From positions 27,975,501 to 28,039,500 of the forward strand of contig NC_073634.1 in the NCBI RefSeq assembly GCF_029407905.1: DNA of 64,000 bases, written 5' to 3'. This document shows positions 33,029-44,384 of this stretch, in pieces. Position numbers and translations under genes: made by a program. Origin of the DNA: Bubalus kerabau. Taxonomy: Eukaryota > Chordata > Mammalia > Artiodactyla > Bovidae. The notes beneath the pieces were generated by a model. The model searched no databases and had not been told where the DNA came from. It saw only the letters and a program-made list of their open reading frames with translations. Positions within the stretch are counted from its first letter, which is position 1; each line of letters begins with the position of its first letter.

Positions 33029-33345
33029 TGTGGTGGTTAAATTAGTGGTCAACTTGACTGGGCTCCTGTCATACTCAGATGTCTGGTAAAAAACCCTGTG
33101 TGTGTCCATGAGGGTGTTTCCAGAAGAGATTATTTGAATCAGTAGACTGAGTAAAGCAGATGGTCTTTCCCAGTGTGAGGGAAACCTCTTCCATTCAGTT
33201 GAGGATCTGAAAAGAGCAAAAATGTAGAAGAGAGAATTCTCCCTCTCTGACTAAGCTGGGACCGCGGTTTCTTCCTCTCTGACTGGGACTCATGGCAGCA
33301 GCACTCTTGATTCTCAGGCCTTTGGAGTTGGGCTACAACTGCACG
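33029..33345 (+). mobile_element. MLT2-like (ERVL) LTR
   Basis: TGGTCAACTTGACTGGGCTC, GTCCATGAGGGTGTTTCC, TTTGAATCAGTAGACTGAGT and AAAGCAGATGG occur in MLT2 order. It lies in antisense L1 sequence that resumes near 33350. Confidence 0.72.
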
Positions 33346-34245
33346 TTTTGTTTGCTCATTCATCAGTTGATGGAAATTTGGATTGTTCTACTTTTTGTCT
33401 ATTGTAAATAATGCCGCTGTGAATGTCTGTGCACAAGATTTTGTGTGGATGTATGTTTTCTTTTCTCATGGTATTATACTTACGTGTGGAATTGCTGGGT
33501 CAGATGGCAGCTGTGTGTTTAACATTTTGAGGAACTGCCAAACTGTTTTCTCAAGTGACTATACAGTTTTGTATCCTCACCAGCAAAGTGTTAGTGTTCC
33601 AGTTTTGCCAATCCATGTCAACACTTGTTATTGTCTGTGTTTTTCATTTTAGCCCATCTTTGTGGTTTTCTGTGAACTGTATCTCACTGTGTTTTTTATT
33701 TTGCATTTTTGTAATGGCTAAGAATGTTGAGAGTCTTCCCCCCACCACAACAGCAAATTATTTCTTTGCACATTTTAAAAAGTGAAATGTAATCGACATA
33801 CAGCATTATGTTAGTTTCAGGTGTACTACATAGTGATTTGACATTTGTATACATTACGAGATGATCACAATAAAACTAGCAACTGTCTGTCCCCCATACC
33901 AAGTTACTACAATATCACTGACCATATTCCTTATGCTCTATATTATTACATTCCCATGACTTATTTATTTTCTAATTTGATGTTTGTACCTCTTAGTCCC
34001 CTTCACCTATTTGCCCCCATGCACCACTGCCCACCCCCATGTACCACTGCCCCCCCCCATCTCTACCCCTTCCCCTCTGGCAACCACATGTTTGTTCTCT
34101 GTGAGTCTGTTTTCCTCTTGTTTTATTTTTTTGTTTTTTAAATTCCACATGTAAGTGAGAGATCACATGGCTATTTGTCTTTCTTTGTCTGATTTATTTC
34201 ATAGCCTCTAGATCTATCTATGTTTTTGCAAATGGCAAGATTTCT
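33346..34245 (-). mobile_element. L1 3' region(s), antisense
   Basis: 33346-33745 reads as the complement of an L1 ORF2 end/3' UTR (GGAATTGCTGGGTCAGATGG, GAGGAACTGCCAAACTG). 33770-34245 reads as a second L1 3' UTR in the same orientation (TTAGTTTCAGGTGTACTACA, CTGGCAACCACATG). A short C-rich repeat with a roughly 20-bp unit lies at 34013-34060. Confidence 0.78.
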
Positions 34246-34317
34246 TTTTTTTAAATGGAAAAATACCTTTCTTTAATGAAGAAATAATGGCTTTCAGTGA
34301 ACAAGGCAGGTTTAAAA

Positions 34318-34410
34318 TTCATGTTCAGTGTGCCTAAGGATCACCTGGTCATGCTTGTTAACCACATAGATTCTTGGATCCCTTCCAAGATATTTGGATT
34401 CAATTATCTT
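34318..34410 (+). mobile_element. Possible MER5-like hAT fragment
   Basis: AGTGTGCCTAAGGATCACCTGG, then TGCTTGTTAACCACATAGATTC, resembles the start of MER5A. It is decayed and the end is unclear. Confidence 0.4.
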
Positions 34411-35517
34411 CGTGCGACACTAAGAAAGTTTCATTTTTCCAGGTCCTGGACCATTGTACTTCTGTGTGTTAGTGAAGGAAAGCCTTCAGATAGTGGGGGA
34501 AATGTATGCTAATTTAAACTTCCTTGTTTTCCACTTGTACAAATGGGTAACATCTTTTGATAAGAGGAAAAATAACCTGGGTGCACATTTTACATAAGGT
34601 TTTTGAGTCCTGTGGGATTGTGCTAACATCTTGTGAAGGAAACAGCAGATTTCAGGCTGATCAGTACCTGCCATTAAACATGGGACTGTACTGTGTTGTA
34701 ATAATTACATTTTTCTCTGACCCTGTACTCTGCCATTTCTGAAATATAATATTTATATATATTGTTTGAAATAAAATATACTAAAAAAAACTTTTTGAAT
34801 GATATGTGGGAAAATATGTTATCTCTAGTAATTCTGTGCTCCTGTCGAAAAGCAGTATGAATGGGCCTTGAGTGATCTTTCTCAATGTTACAGTCTTTCC
34901 TATGTTTTATATTGTTAATGTTTTCATATCTTTATTCCTTATGGTTTAAAGTGCTGTGGAAGAGACACAGGTTCATTGCTTGAGATTCAGGGTAAAACAA
35001 TTGCATTATCTATATTCAGAATTTGTTAATAGTTCCTTTAGTTTGCAGTTAGCTTAAAATTTATCATGTTTTTCCTGTGAGCCAAGATTTGTTCAGCATA
35101 ACGGAAGCCAACACTTTAAATCTCTTTTTAAACTACTTTATCAACAACTCTTGGTGTGGTGGTATGTGTGTTAATTACATATTCATGTTTACTTCATAAA
35201 ACAATTCTGACTCAGTCTCTTACTTTGTTACTGTTAATACATGTACATGAAAATATAAGTGTCACATTTTTGTTTTTAATGGGGGGAAGGTACAGTATAG
35301 ATACATTAAAGAAAAATTATAAGTTAAAATCATCTATTATCCTTTCCTTTTTGCATAAAATCTGTATTTCCGAAGGTATTTTACATTTTAGATTGATTGG
35401 GATGGCTATCCTTTTATTGGTTTTGTAATCATCTTGGGCCTCTAAAAGCAGTATAACCAATGTTTCCTTACCTCCTGATGTAAATATGAAAATAATGGTT
35501 TAGTGATTCAGTTTAAC
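34411..35517. other. Intronic sequence, nothing recognised
   Basis: AT-rich, single-copy-looking. Confidence 0.45.
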
Positions 35518-35527
35518 ATCTTTTTTC

Positions 35528-35791
35528 ATGGACTTTCGTGGAGGTCCAGTGGTTAAGAGTCTGCCTGCCAATGCAGGCAGGCGACATGGGGTTTGATCCC
35601 TGGTCCACGAAGACTACATGCCACGGGGCAGCTAAGCCTGTGTACCTGTGCTCTAGAGCCCATGCGCCGCAACAAAAGAAGCTGGTACACTGCAACTAGA
35701 GAGTAGCCCATGCTCACTGCAACTAGAGAAAGCCTGCATGCATCATTGAGGACCCAGCGTAGCCATAAATAAATAATTCTTAAAAGAAAAA
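35528..35791 (+). mobile_element. CHR-1-like SINE
   Basis: GGACTTTCGTGGAGGTCCAG head, GGGGTTTGATCCCTGGTCC box, a GCAACTAGAGA-containing 3' part and an AATAAATAATTC tail. Flanks ATCTTTTTTC (35518) and ATCTTTTATC (35792) form a duplication. Confidence 0.88.
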
Positions 35792-35801
35792 ATCTTTTAT
35801 C

Positions 35802-37500
35802 ATTTCAGACAGTATGGAGGCACCTTTATGCTGTATTCTTTTTATGAATTTTCAGTGTCTGTTATCTTATAAAATTCAAGTGATACCTATTAAAATAACA
35901 TTTATAGCATCTGGTCCTCCCCATTTCTTTTTTAAACCTGACTATAGAGAACTTAAAAAAAAAGATTTTATGATTTCTAGGTGGAATAAGTATTAAATGT
36001 TAGAAATATTGCTTTGTCAGCTGTTACTGAGGCAAGAGAAGTAAATGAAACTATTTTTGGAAATCCCGTCTGTTCCTTAAGCACTCTTGCATGTGTGAGC
36101 ACATATTCATGGGTCATAGAAGTTCTTCTGTGGCTGTCGTAGATGTGCTAACAGCAGCAGAGCAGTTCCCCTTCTTGTAATTCTGTCCTTTGCATGAGCA
36201 TATCAGGTAATTATTGATTTTGAGTGTTATATGCACTGAAATAATGATGTTATTTTTTCTGCTTCAGTACTATGCACGAATAAAATACATTGGCAAAACA
36301 GAAAACCTTCATAACTTGCAGTAACAGAATTACGGATTTGACAGGGTAGTGTAGAAGTACCACGTGCTCTCAGAGAAACCTTTTGAAGTGATATCAATCT
36401 AAGATGATTAACAGAGAAATTTATTTTGATGAGAGGAAAACTTTTTTTTTTCAATTTAAGTTTAAGGAATATACAGTTGCAAAATGCTTAGTGTAGTTTT
36501 TGACTTATGCATTCGTGTTTTGCTTTTGGTAATTTTTTCCTTTGAACTGTATTTCACTCTGGTAATCCAACAACAAACTTCCTATGTAATGTGTATTTGA
36601 TGCATTTGTTTTTACATGTTAATTCGTGGAGAGCAAGTCATGATTTTTGTTTAGAAACCAAGTGATATTATGACATTTTAAAAGTATTTTGTGAGTCCTG
36701 ACCAATATCTGTAACTTGAATAGTCTCTCACAATTCTCCTGTCAAACTAGTAGCTATACTGAATTTTTCAAACTGGGAAGATAATTTTAAAAGTGGTATT
36801 AAATGCCACTACGTGAATAACCATAATTTTTCTCAGGTCTAGACAGGCCTTTTTTAAACAGCATTTCATTTTCAAGTACACACCCAGCTATGATCAAAGG
36901 TAAATGCCATGAGACTTCAAGATCCATGAATGTGTCGATCTTTATTTGCCCCTTGTTCTATAGGAGTTCCTTGTGTTTAAATTTTAACTAGTCTTTAGAG
37001 CAGTTTCAATAAAGGTAAGTTAGCAATAAAGGTATAGTTACGTCAGGTAATCCTGTTGTAAATGTGTATTATTTTTATGTTCTTGTATGCAGTGGCTACT
37101 ATAAAAATTTGAAGGTTATTTTAGGCACTGGTTTACATGGTGATTTCTTTAAAAATCCCTTGTATAAAATTACCTCATATTAACTCTTTACAGATTCAGA
37201 AACTAACTTTGTCTGAAGATTACATTGTACTCTTCTTTTCTTCTTAAAGAGTTAGGAAATACCTATAAAATGTTTTATGTTGTAGGGATTTACTACCTAA
37301 CACTGTTCCTTCCCCAGGTTAGCCTCTCAACAAATGTCTACAGCCTTATTTTTTAGGTTCCATAACACCAAGATGTAGAATAAGTCCAAGTATATACATG
37401 TCTAGATGTTCCTAACTGTCATCTAGTTTCTTAATACTACCTTCATATTTTGAATGTTCCTAACTTTGTGTATATCATCTCTGTGAAGGCAAAGTGGCTT
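35802..37500. other. Intronic sequence, single-copy-looking
   Basis: No SINE or LINE was recognised in 1.7 kb before the exon at 37537, which is unusually repeat-free for this window. A few CpGs; no coding signature. Confidence 0.5.
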
Positions 37501-37536
37501 TTCTTGCATTGATTGACCTTTTTTCTCTTTCAACAG

Positions 37537-37600
37537 GGGGAAATGCAGTGTTGCCCTTCTGAATGAGACAGAGTCAGTATTGTCATATCTTGATAAAGAG
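37537..37600 (+). CDS. MTA3: MTA3 internal exon (BAH domain)
   Basis: A 64-nt exon encoding about residues 106-127. Its first base completes the Arg codon left open by the exon at 11208-11334, then it reads GKCSVALLNETESVLSYLDK and a final Glu, ending in phase 0. The acceptor is TTTTCTCTTTCAACAG, with a good pyrimidine tract; the donor is GAG|GTAATT, weaker than consensus at the last positions. The GKCSV.LLNETES core is shared by MTA-family BAH domains; Ala after GKCSV and Val after NETES match MTA3 as I remember it. It sits 26.2 kb after the previous exon and 2.2 kb before the next. Its small size and weak donor make it a plausible skipping target, but skipping would shift the frame (64 nt). 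Confidence 0.95.
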
Positions 37601-38621
37601 GTAATTCACAATTATACTTGTGTGTGTTTCCCTCTCTATTTCATACAAAGCCTATACTTTTGTATTATTTCTTCTTCTAACAAATTATTGCATAATGATA
37701 AATGATATTATGGTAGAAGTATAATGATTAGAATATATTCAGGTAATTTCATTTTTCTGGTTAACTGAGATAAAAGTTGGCAAAAACTCCTTAGATCTAT
37801 CTTTGCTTCGTAATGAAAAGTTGGTAAAGTATAGCAAATGATTGAATTGGTAGTGAAAGAACTTTTTTGGAGGGACAAACTAATTTGGGCTTTATGAAAT
37901 AAATAAAAATACTTGATCCTCTTCCCTTTTTTAAAAAAATTTTTTGGAAGTAAATAGCTTTTCTTTTAGGCTCTTTGCAGATAAAATTTTACCATTGGTG
38001 GTCTGCTTCCTTTACTAGAATCCCAATAAACTTTGTCACCTAAGAATAATTTTTTCTGTAACCTTCAAGAGACGTCATAAACATTTTTATGAAATTGAAT
38101 TAGAGCATGGATGCCATTGAAGGGAGGAAATTCTCGTAAGCAGACTATTTTACATTTTGCAGTTTTATGTGACTTTTATCAATTTGGATGTGGGGAAAAT
38201 ACTATTTATTGATGGTTCAGTATTTAACCTTTATAATTTCATAGTGTTTGTTTTCCCATAATCTTTATTACATATATATTTTAAAAAGCAAAATTAAAGG
38301 GACATATTTTCTTAAAAAAAAAAAAAATAGTTTTCTGTGCTCGAAAGTGTTGCTCCCTTATCTCAAATCAAGTAAAATTACAGAAAAAGACTGATGCAAA
38401 CATGTAGAACTACTGTGCACCAGAAACCTAATAAGAAGGAAAGTAAGTATTCAAGGCAGAAAAAAAGGCTAATAGTCTTGTGAAATTTGAAAAAGAAGGA
38501 TTTATTGTCAGTCTGTCAAACAGAATGATGGATAATATAGATTGATGATGCTCAGAAATTATCTTTTCATTCACAGAAGCAGAAATAAAAATAAATGGTC
38601 AATATATTTTAGTATATTATA
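37601..38621. other. Intronic sequence, nothing recognised
   Basis: AT-rich, with an A13 run near 38314. Confidence 0.5.
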
Positions 38622-38766
38622 TTGTATTTGGCTGTTCTGAGAGTGGATTTTTATTGCTGCATTGTGTTTGTGTGGCTTGCGGAATCTTAGTTACCCGACC
38701 AGGGATTGAGCCCAGGCCACTGAGTGAGAGTACAGAGACCTTACCACTGGGCCACATGGAAATTCT
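38622..38766 (-). mobile_element. CHR SINE, antisense, decayed
   Basis: GTATTTGGCTGTTCTGAG tail, CCCGACCAGGGATTGAGCCC box complement, and a GGGCCACATGGAAATT end that resembles the reversed head. Confidence 0.75.
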
Positions 38767-38987
38767 CTGATTTTTCTTTTTAAAGATGCTATTTGTTACC
38801 TTCTAATTTGTTAACAATTTGTATCTGCTAAGGATTGTAGTAGATGAAAATTTGCCAAGTCTTTAGGATTTTTTTTTTCCTATCCTCTTGCTTTTTAACC
38901 TCAGTCCTTTATCAGTCTACTGTTCTTTAATAGGCCCTTTCAGGGTTTAATACGGAGAGTCATGCAGTAGATGACCCTCACATCCAT

Positions 38988-39010
38988 GGGGCAGGGAGGT
39001 GGGGGGGGGG
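38988..39010 (+). other. G-rich tract able to form a quadruplex
   Basis: Runs of 4, 3, 2 and 10 G within 23 bases, about 0.8 kb before the exon at 39806. Confidence 0.5.
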
Positions 39011-39805
39011 CAAAAGGCAAGACTTTGCTGGTTCAGATGATTTCTAGTGGTTATGCAGAATTCAGCTAAAGACTGGTGGCTATAGGTCATTTTATCCTTT
39101 AGGTCCAGTAGATAGGGTGTTTGCTCTTTTAAGTGACCATGGAAAGTTAGGTGGGTATGCTGGTGATGATAGAATGTATAGTTAGGTTTATATGCTTACC
39201 CATATAGACAGATGTTTTAGAATTTAAAGGACAACTGCAGAATTATAATTAATGGATAATTGTAATTAAAGATAATTGTAATTAAGTGTATACAGTGTGA
39301 CATATTAGTAAACTGCATATAAACTAAGTTCTATAGTTTTAATGTGAAATGTGTCTGCATTTTAATATTTTTGATAAAATGTGGGATGGGCACTGTCAAA
39401 GTAAGAGTGTCACACGTCTATGAAGGCATCCTTACTGTTTGGTGTGGGCTTTACAGCTTTAAAATGACCACTGGGTTTCAGTGGTCTTTATTTGACTTTA
39501 GCTTAACTTTTAGAGCAATTAATCGTTTTCTGTTAGACTAACTAAACAAATAATAGTAACACTTTATTATCCACCTCAATTGTAAGCTATTTGTTTTCAT
39601 TTAATTTAATTTTATACTGTTTACCTGATGATAGTAACACTATGCTCTCCTTAAAGATTTATGAATTTATTCACCAAAATGAAATTTTATGCTCTGTGGA
39701 GTTTTTATGGTTTCATTATTATGACACTGGATATATTGCTTTATAAAAAGAAGAAGGAATTACGTTTATGTCGATATTTCTGTCTTCTGTCATCTTTTTT
39801 TCCAG

Positions 39806-39923
39806 GATACCTTTTTCTATTCATTGGTCTATGATCCCTCAGTGAAAACACTATTAGCTGACAAAGGTGAAATCAGAGTGGGACCTAGATATCAAGCAGA
39901 CATTCCAGAAATGCTCTTAGAAG
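39806..39923 (+). CDS. MTA3: MTA3 internal exon (BAH end / ELM2 start)
   Basis: A 118-nt exon encoding about residues 128-167. It starts in phase 0 with DTFFYSLVYDP, continues SVKTLLADKGEIRVGPRYQ and ADIPEMLLE, and ends on the first base of a Gly codon. The acceptor is CATCTTTTTTTCCAG and the donor AAG|GTATGT. The segment GEIRVGPRYQADIP is the typical opening of an ELM2 domain, which in MTA proteins dimerises and, with SANT, binds and activates HDAC1/2. The exon therefore spans the BAH-ELM2 boundary (about residue 147). Neighbouring exons match in phase, and nothing is broken. Confidence 0.95.
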
Positions 39924-40501
39924 GTATGTTTTCCTTTGAGTTTCAAATCCTGTGAAAACAAATTTCCATGAAACTTGAGTATTTTCATCAGATGGAAAAA
40001 ACAACTTTCAGGCCAAAGTTTAGAAGTAATGACCTCTTCCAGTTTTAGAAATACAACAAACAGCAATGAAAAATGATTTATTTGATCAATTATTCATTTT
40101 TCATTTACATTTTCATGAGTTTTCTACCTGTATTTTTCTTTTAAATACAACTTTAAGAGCGTTAATGTTGTTGAACTTGTATTGTAATGTGACAGACTCA
40201 TGCTTTGAGATTTGTGTGCCTTCACATCATCTATCTGAGGTAACCATGGAATCTAGTGAACACTTACGTTCTGATGGGGATTTTGGCTGAACTGGGAAGT
40301 TTGTAGACCAGAGAGATTCAAAACTTCACGTTTTAAAAGCATATCTTCCTAGCAAGACTTAATTTTTCTTTTTTCTGTCATAACTGTATACTTAAAACCC
40401 TTATTTTCTGATTTGAAAAGTAAAACATTCTTAACATTTAAAAAATGAAACACAAAATAAAGTGTAATATAGAAAATTAACACCACACCCTTTTCTTCAT
40501 T
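39924..40501. other. Intronic sequence, nothing recognised
   Basis: AT-rich. The open frame at 40066-40290 has no signature. Confidence 0.45.
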
Positions 40502-40515
40502 CCAAACCCGTATTT

Positions 40516-41128
40516 CAGTTCAGTTTAGTCACTCAGTTGTGTCTGACTCTTTGTGGCCCCATGGACAGCACAGGCTTCCCTGTCCATCACCAACTCTTGG
40601 AGCTTGCTCAAACTCATGCCCACTGAGTTGGTGATGCCATCCAACCATCTCATCCTCTGTAATCCCCTTCTCCTCCTGCCTTCAGTCTTTCCTAGCATCA
40701 GTCTTTTCTAAGGAGTCAGTTCTTTGCATCAGGTGGCCAAAGTATTAGAGCTTCAGCTTCAGCATCAGTCCTTCCAATGAATATTCAGGATTGATTTCCT
40801 TTAGGATTGACTAGTTTGATCTCCTTGCTGTTCAAGAGATTCTCAAGAGTCTTCTCTAACACCACAGTTCAAAAGTGCTCTGCTTTCTTAAAGGTCCAAC
40901 TCTTACATCCATACATGACTGCTGGAAAAACCATAGCTTTGACTAGATGGACTTTTGTCGGCAAAGTAATGTCTCTCCTTTTTAATATGCTGTCTAGGTT
41001 GGTCATAACTTTTCTTCCAAGGAGCAAGCGTCATTTAATTTCATGTCTGCAGGTTGACAAAACATAGTTCCCTGGAGAAGGGAATGGCAGTATTCTTGCC
41101 TTGAGAACCCCATGAACAGTATGAAAAG
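40516..41128 (-). mobile_element. BovB LINE with 5' inversion
   Basis: 40516 to about 41046 is BovB 3' sequence, antisense. The last part (about 41070-41128) is a BovB upstream segment in the opposite (sense) orientation (AGTATTCTTGCCTTGAGAAC, CCCCATGAACAGTATGAAAAG), the inverse of 48520-48600. Flanks CCAAACCCGTATTT (40502) and CCAAAACCCATATTT (41129) are a slightly diverged duplication. Confidence 0.85.
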
Positions 41129-41377
41129 CCAAAACCCATATTTTATTTTGGTAACGGCCGTGGCTCATAATCCATTCAGGAATGGTCCTTGTGCAGTGGC
41201 AAGTTGCAGGTTACTCTGCAACTTCTTCTTTCAGTTAATGGTGTATCTTTTGCATCTTTCCTAATGAGAAGAGTGACTTTATTCTTTTTGGGACTGTAGA
41301 GTTCTTAATTCTGCCTGGATGTGGCATAATTTATTTCCTTTACCAGTACCCCTGTTGATAGACATTTAGGTGTTTAC

Positions 41378-41596
41378 ATTTTTAAAAAAATTATTTTGGC
41401 TGCATTGGGTCATCATTGCAGTGTGCAGGCTCTTCATTGTGGTATTCAGGCTTTCCTAGTTGGGGAGCGTGGGCTCTCAAGTGCGAGGGCTTAGTTGCAG
41501 TATGTGGGATCTTAGTTCCTTGACCAGGGATTGAACTCTGGGCCCCCTGCATTGGGAATGCAGAATCTTATCCACTGGAGCACCAGGGAAGTCTCT
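41378..41596 (-). mobile_element. CHR SINE, antisense
   Basis: TTTTGGCTGCATTGGGTC, alternating GTTGCAG-type motifs, TTGACCAGGGATTGAACTC box and a GAGCACCAGGGAAGTC end. The surroundings (41230-41380 and 41597-41720) may be decayed antisense L1. Confidence 0.88.
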
Positions 41597-41719
41597 ACAT
41601 ATTTTGAGCAAATGATACTGCTAGAAAGTCTTTACACATACTTATGCTGCATAAACATTTTTCAAGCATAGCTTCCTGGAAGTATTAAAAATGCCACTTT
41701 GCCCTTCAAAAATTTTTGT

Positions 41720-42412
41720 AATTTTTGTATGAGCAAATCAGATGCATTCACTGATAGATTATTAGCACCCCCATTTTGTCACATTTTTGTATTAGCTTTT
41801 CATTTGTTGTTGCTTTTTTTATTATTATTTTTAAAAGTTGAAATTATGCTTTCCTTAGTTATTTTTAGCTATTCTGTAAATTTCTTGTGTATTTTCTATT
41901 GGTTACTTATAAGTATTGGCAAGAGTATTTTGCATATTAAAGATAAACAAATGTAGAAGTATTTGTCTGTGAGTATTGCACCTGTTACCTCTTTGCTTAA
42001 AAAATCTTAATGATTTTATATTTAAATGTTTAATTTATTTTTGTTATACAGAAATATAGAATTTTTGTCATAGAGAGGTTTAGAAATTATTCCTAAGGTT
42101 TTTATAATTTGCATTCTTTACCATGCTTTCCTATAGGAAGTATATGCAGAAAAGTTAAATCAACTCAAGGTGGAGTTTGTGAACCATAGTACCCACTGTG
42201 GTTGGTGGGTTATCATTGTCCGTGGTGGGCAGATGGGTGGCTGTGGATAACACTAGGTTGCAGACTTCTGCATTGTTATGAACTCACTACCAGGAAAGGT
42301 CAGTCAGTAATGACTCAGCTTTGAGAACAGATTGCCATGTCTGCACGCAACTGTGTTTAGAAGTTTTGTTTTGTTGTGTGTGTGTGTGTTTTAAGGAGAT
42401 GGTAAGAAGTTT
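41720..42412. other. Intronic sequence, nothing recognised
   Basis: AT-rich, with a (TG)n run at 42375-42389. Confidence 0.45.
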
Positions 42413-42423
42413 ATTATAGGCTG

Positions 42424-42522
42424 CTGCTGTTTGGCAACCCCTTGGACTATGGCCCACCAGGCTCCTCTGTCCATGGGATTTCCCAGGCAAGATTACTGGA
42501 GTGGAGTGCCATTTCCTTCTCC
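42424..42522 (-). mobile_element. Bov-A monomer, antisense
   Basis: CTGCTGTTTGGCAACCCC to GTGCCATTTCCTTCTCC. Perfect 11-bp duplication ATTATAGGCTG at 42413-42423 and 42523-42533. Confidence 0.88.
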
Positions 42523-42779
42523 ATTATAGGCTGAGAGATTGCATTTATTGGCATTCTGATCTGTACAAATCAATTAGTGTTCCCAAAATAATTTCAGAGA
42601 TTTATATAGTCCATAATGTTTGATCTTAGACTTTATTGTTTTATTTTTGAAAGCATTTGATTTTTAAATTTTACAAAAATGCATTGAGTATCCTTTAGAT
42701 AATGGATAATTTTGTACTCTGGATATAACTGGAAAATATGTTCCCAGAAATGAAATTGCTAAGCTGTAAGATGGTGTGT

Positions 42780-43632
42780 GCAGAGTACATCATGAGAAAT
42801 GCCGGACTGGAAGAAACACAAGCTGGAATCAAGATTGCTGGGAGAAATATCAATAAACCTCAGATATGCAGATGACACCACCCTTATGGCAGAAAGTGAA
42901 GAGGAACTCAAAAGCCTCTTGATGAAAGTGAAAGTGAAGAGTGAAAAATTTGGCTTAAAGCTCAACACTCAGAAAACGAAGATCATGGCATCCGGTCCCA
43001 TCACTTCATGGGAAATAGATGGGAAAACAGTGTCAGACTTTATTTTTTTGGGCTCCCAAATCACTGCAGATGGTGACTGCAGCCATGAAATTAAAAGACG
43101 CTTACTCCTTGGAAGGAAAGTTATCACCAACCTAGACAGCATATTGAAAAGCAGAGACTTTACTTTGCCAACAAAGGTTCGTCTAGTCAAGGCTATGGTT
43201 TTTCCTGTGGTCATGTATGGATGTGAGAGTTGGACTGTGAAGAAGGCTGAGCACCAAAGAATTGATGCTTTTGAACTATGGTGCTGGAGAAGACTCCTGA
43301 GAGTCCCTTGGACTACAAGGAGATCCAACCAGTCCATTCTGAAGGAGATCAGCCCTGGGTGTTCTTGGAAGGAATGATGCTGAGGCTGAAATTCCAGTAC
43401 TTTGGCCACCTCATGCGAAGAGTTGACTCATTGGAAAAGACTGATGCTGGGAGGGATTTGGAGCAGGAAAAGGGGATGACAGAGGATGAGATGGCTGGAT
43501 GGCATCACCGACTGGATGGACGTGAGTCTGAGTGAACTTCGGGAGTTGGTGATGGACAGGGAGGCCTGGCGTGCTGCGATTAATGGGGTTTCAAAGGGTC
43601 AGACACAACTGAGCAACTGAACTGAACTGAAG
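42780..43632 (+). mobile_element. BovB LINE, 5'-truncated, sense, fairly intact 3' third
   Basis: An 853-bp copy. A 192-codon open frame (42799-43377) keeps the RT catalytic motif in NLRYADDTTLMAESEEELKS and the downstream thumb region (IKRRLLLGRKVITNLDSILK; VYGCESW-like YGCESWTVKK). It ends at GAACTGAACTGAAG. Flanks AAGATGGTGTGT (42768-42779) and AAGGTGGTGTGT (43633-43644) are a duplication with one mismatch. Low divergence from the copy at 44485-45365. Only part of RT is present, so it is not active. Confidence 0.95.
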
Positions 43633-43997
43633 AAGGTGGTGTGTCTGAAATTTTATACAAAATGACAATTGGCTTCCAAGTAATCATTTACAGATTTTTT
43701 TTTCCTTGTTTCAGTTAAGGTATACTTTATATGTATTGCATTTCACCCACTTCTGTGTGCCGTTCTTTGAGTTTTGGACAGATGTATGGCCCTTTGTGAG
43801 ATGTTCAGCAAGTCCATCACCACATAGACCGAGAGCCAGGAGTGCCCCTAGCGCATTGTGTCCGCAGCACCCGGCCCACACTCTCCACCCCCTCAGCAGC
43901 CCTTTGTTACTCCTCCCTGAACTCTGATCTCTCCCCTTTTCAAAACTATGTAGACTGTGTTGTTCATGTAATCTTTTGTGCTATTTTTATTGTTTGA

Positions 43998-44203
43998 CTT
44001 TTTTTTTCTTTTTTTCTTTATTTTAATTGGAGGCTAATTACTTTACAATATTGTGATGGTTTTTGCCATACTTTCACATGAATCAGCCATGGGTGTACAT
44101 GTGTTTCCCAACCTGAACCCCCACTCCCACCTCCCTCACCATCCCATCCCTCAGGGTCATCCCAGTGCACCAGCCCTGAGCACCCTGTCTCTTATTTTAC
44201 TTT
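43998..44203 (-). mobile_element. Ruminant L1 (L1_BT-type) 3' end, antisense
   Basis: Starts in a T-rich tail, then TTAATTGGAGGCTAATTACT, CACATGAATCAGCCATGGG and a C-rich CCCACTCCCACC segment typical of the bovine L1 3' UTR. It ends near GAGCACCCTGTCTCTT. Confidence 0.78.
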
Positions 44204-44384
44204 TTAAAATGTAGGGCTGAATGAGCTACTGATTGTGTAGCTCTTTTTCTCTCGTTTTTTATAGAAAAAATTTGAATATATTTTATGAAGTATAGTTGAT
44301 TTACAATGTTGTATTTTTAATTTCATCTTAAAATTTGTATATATATATTTATTGAAGTATTTTAATTTTTTATTTTAATCAATT

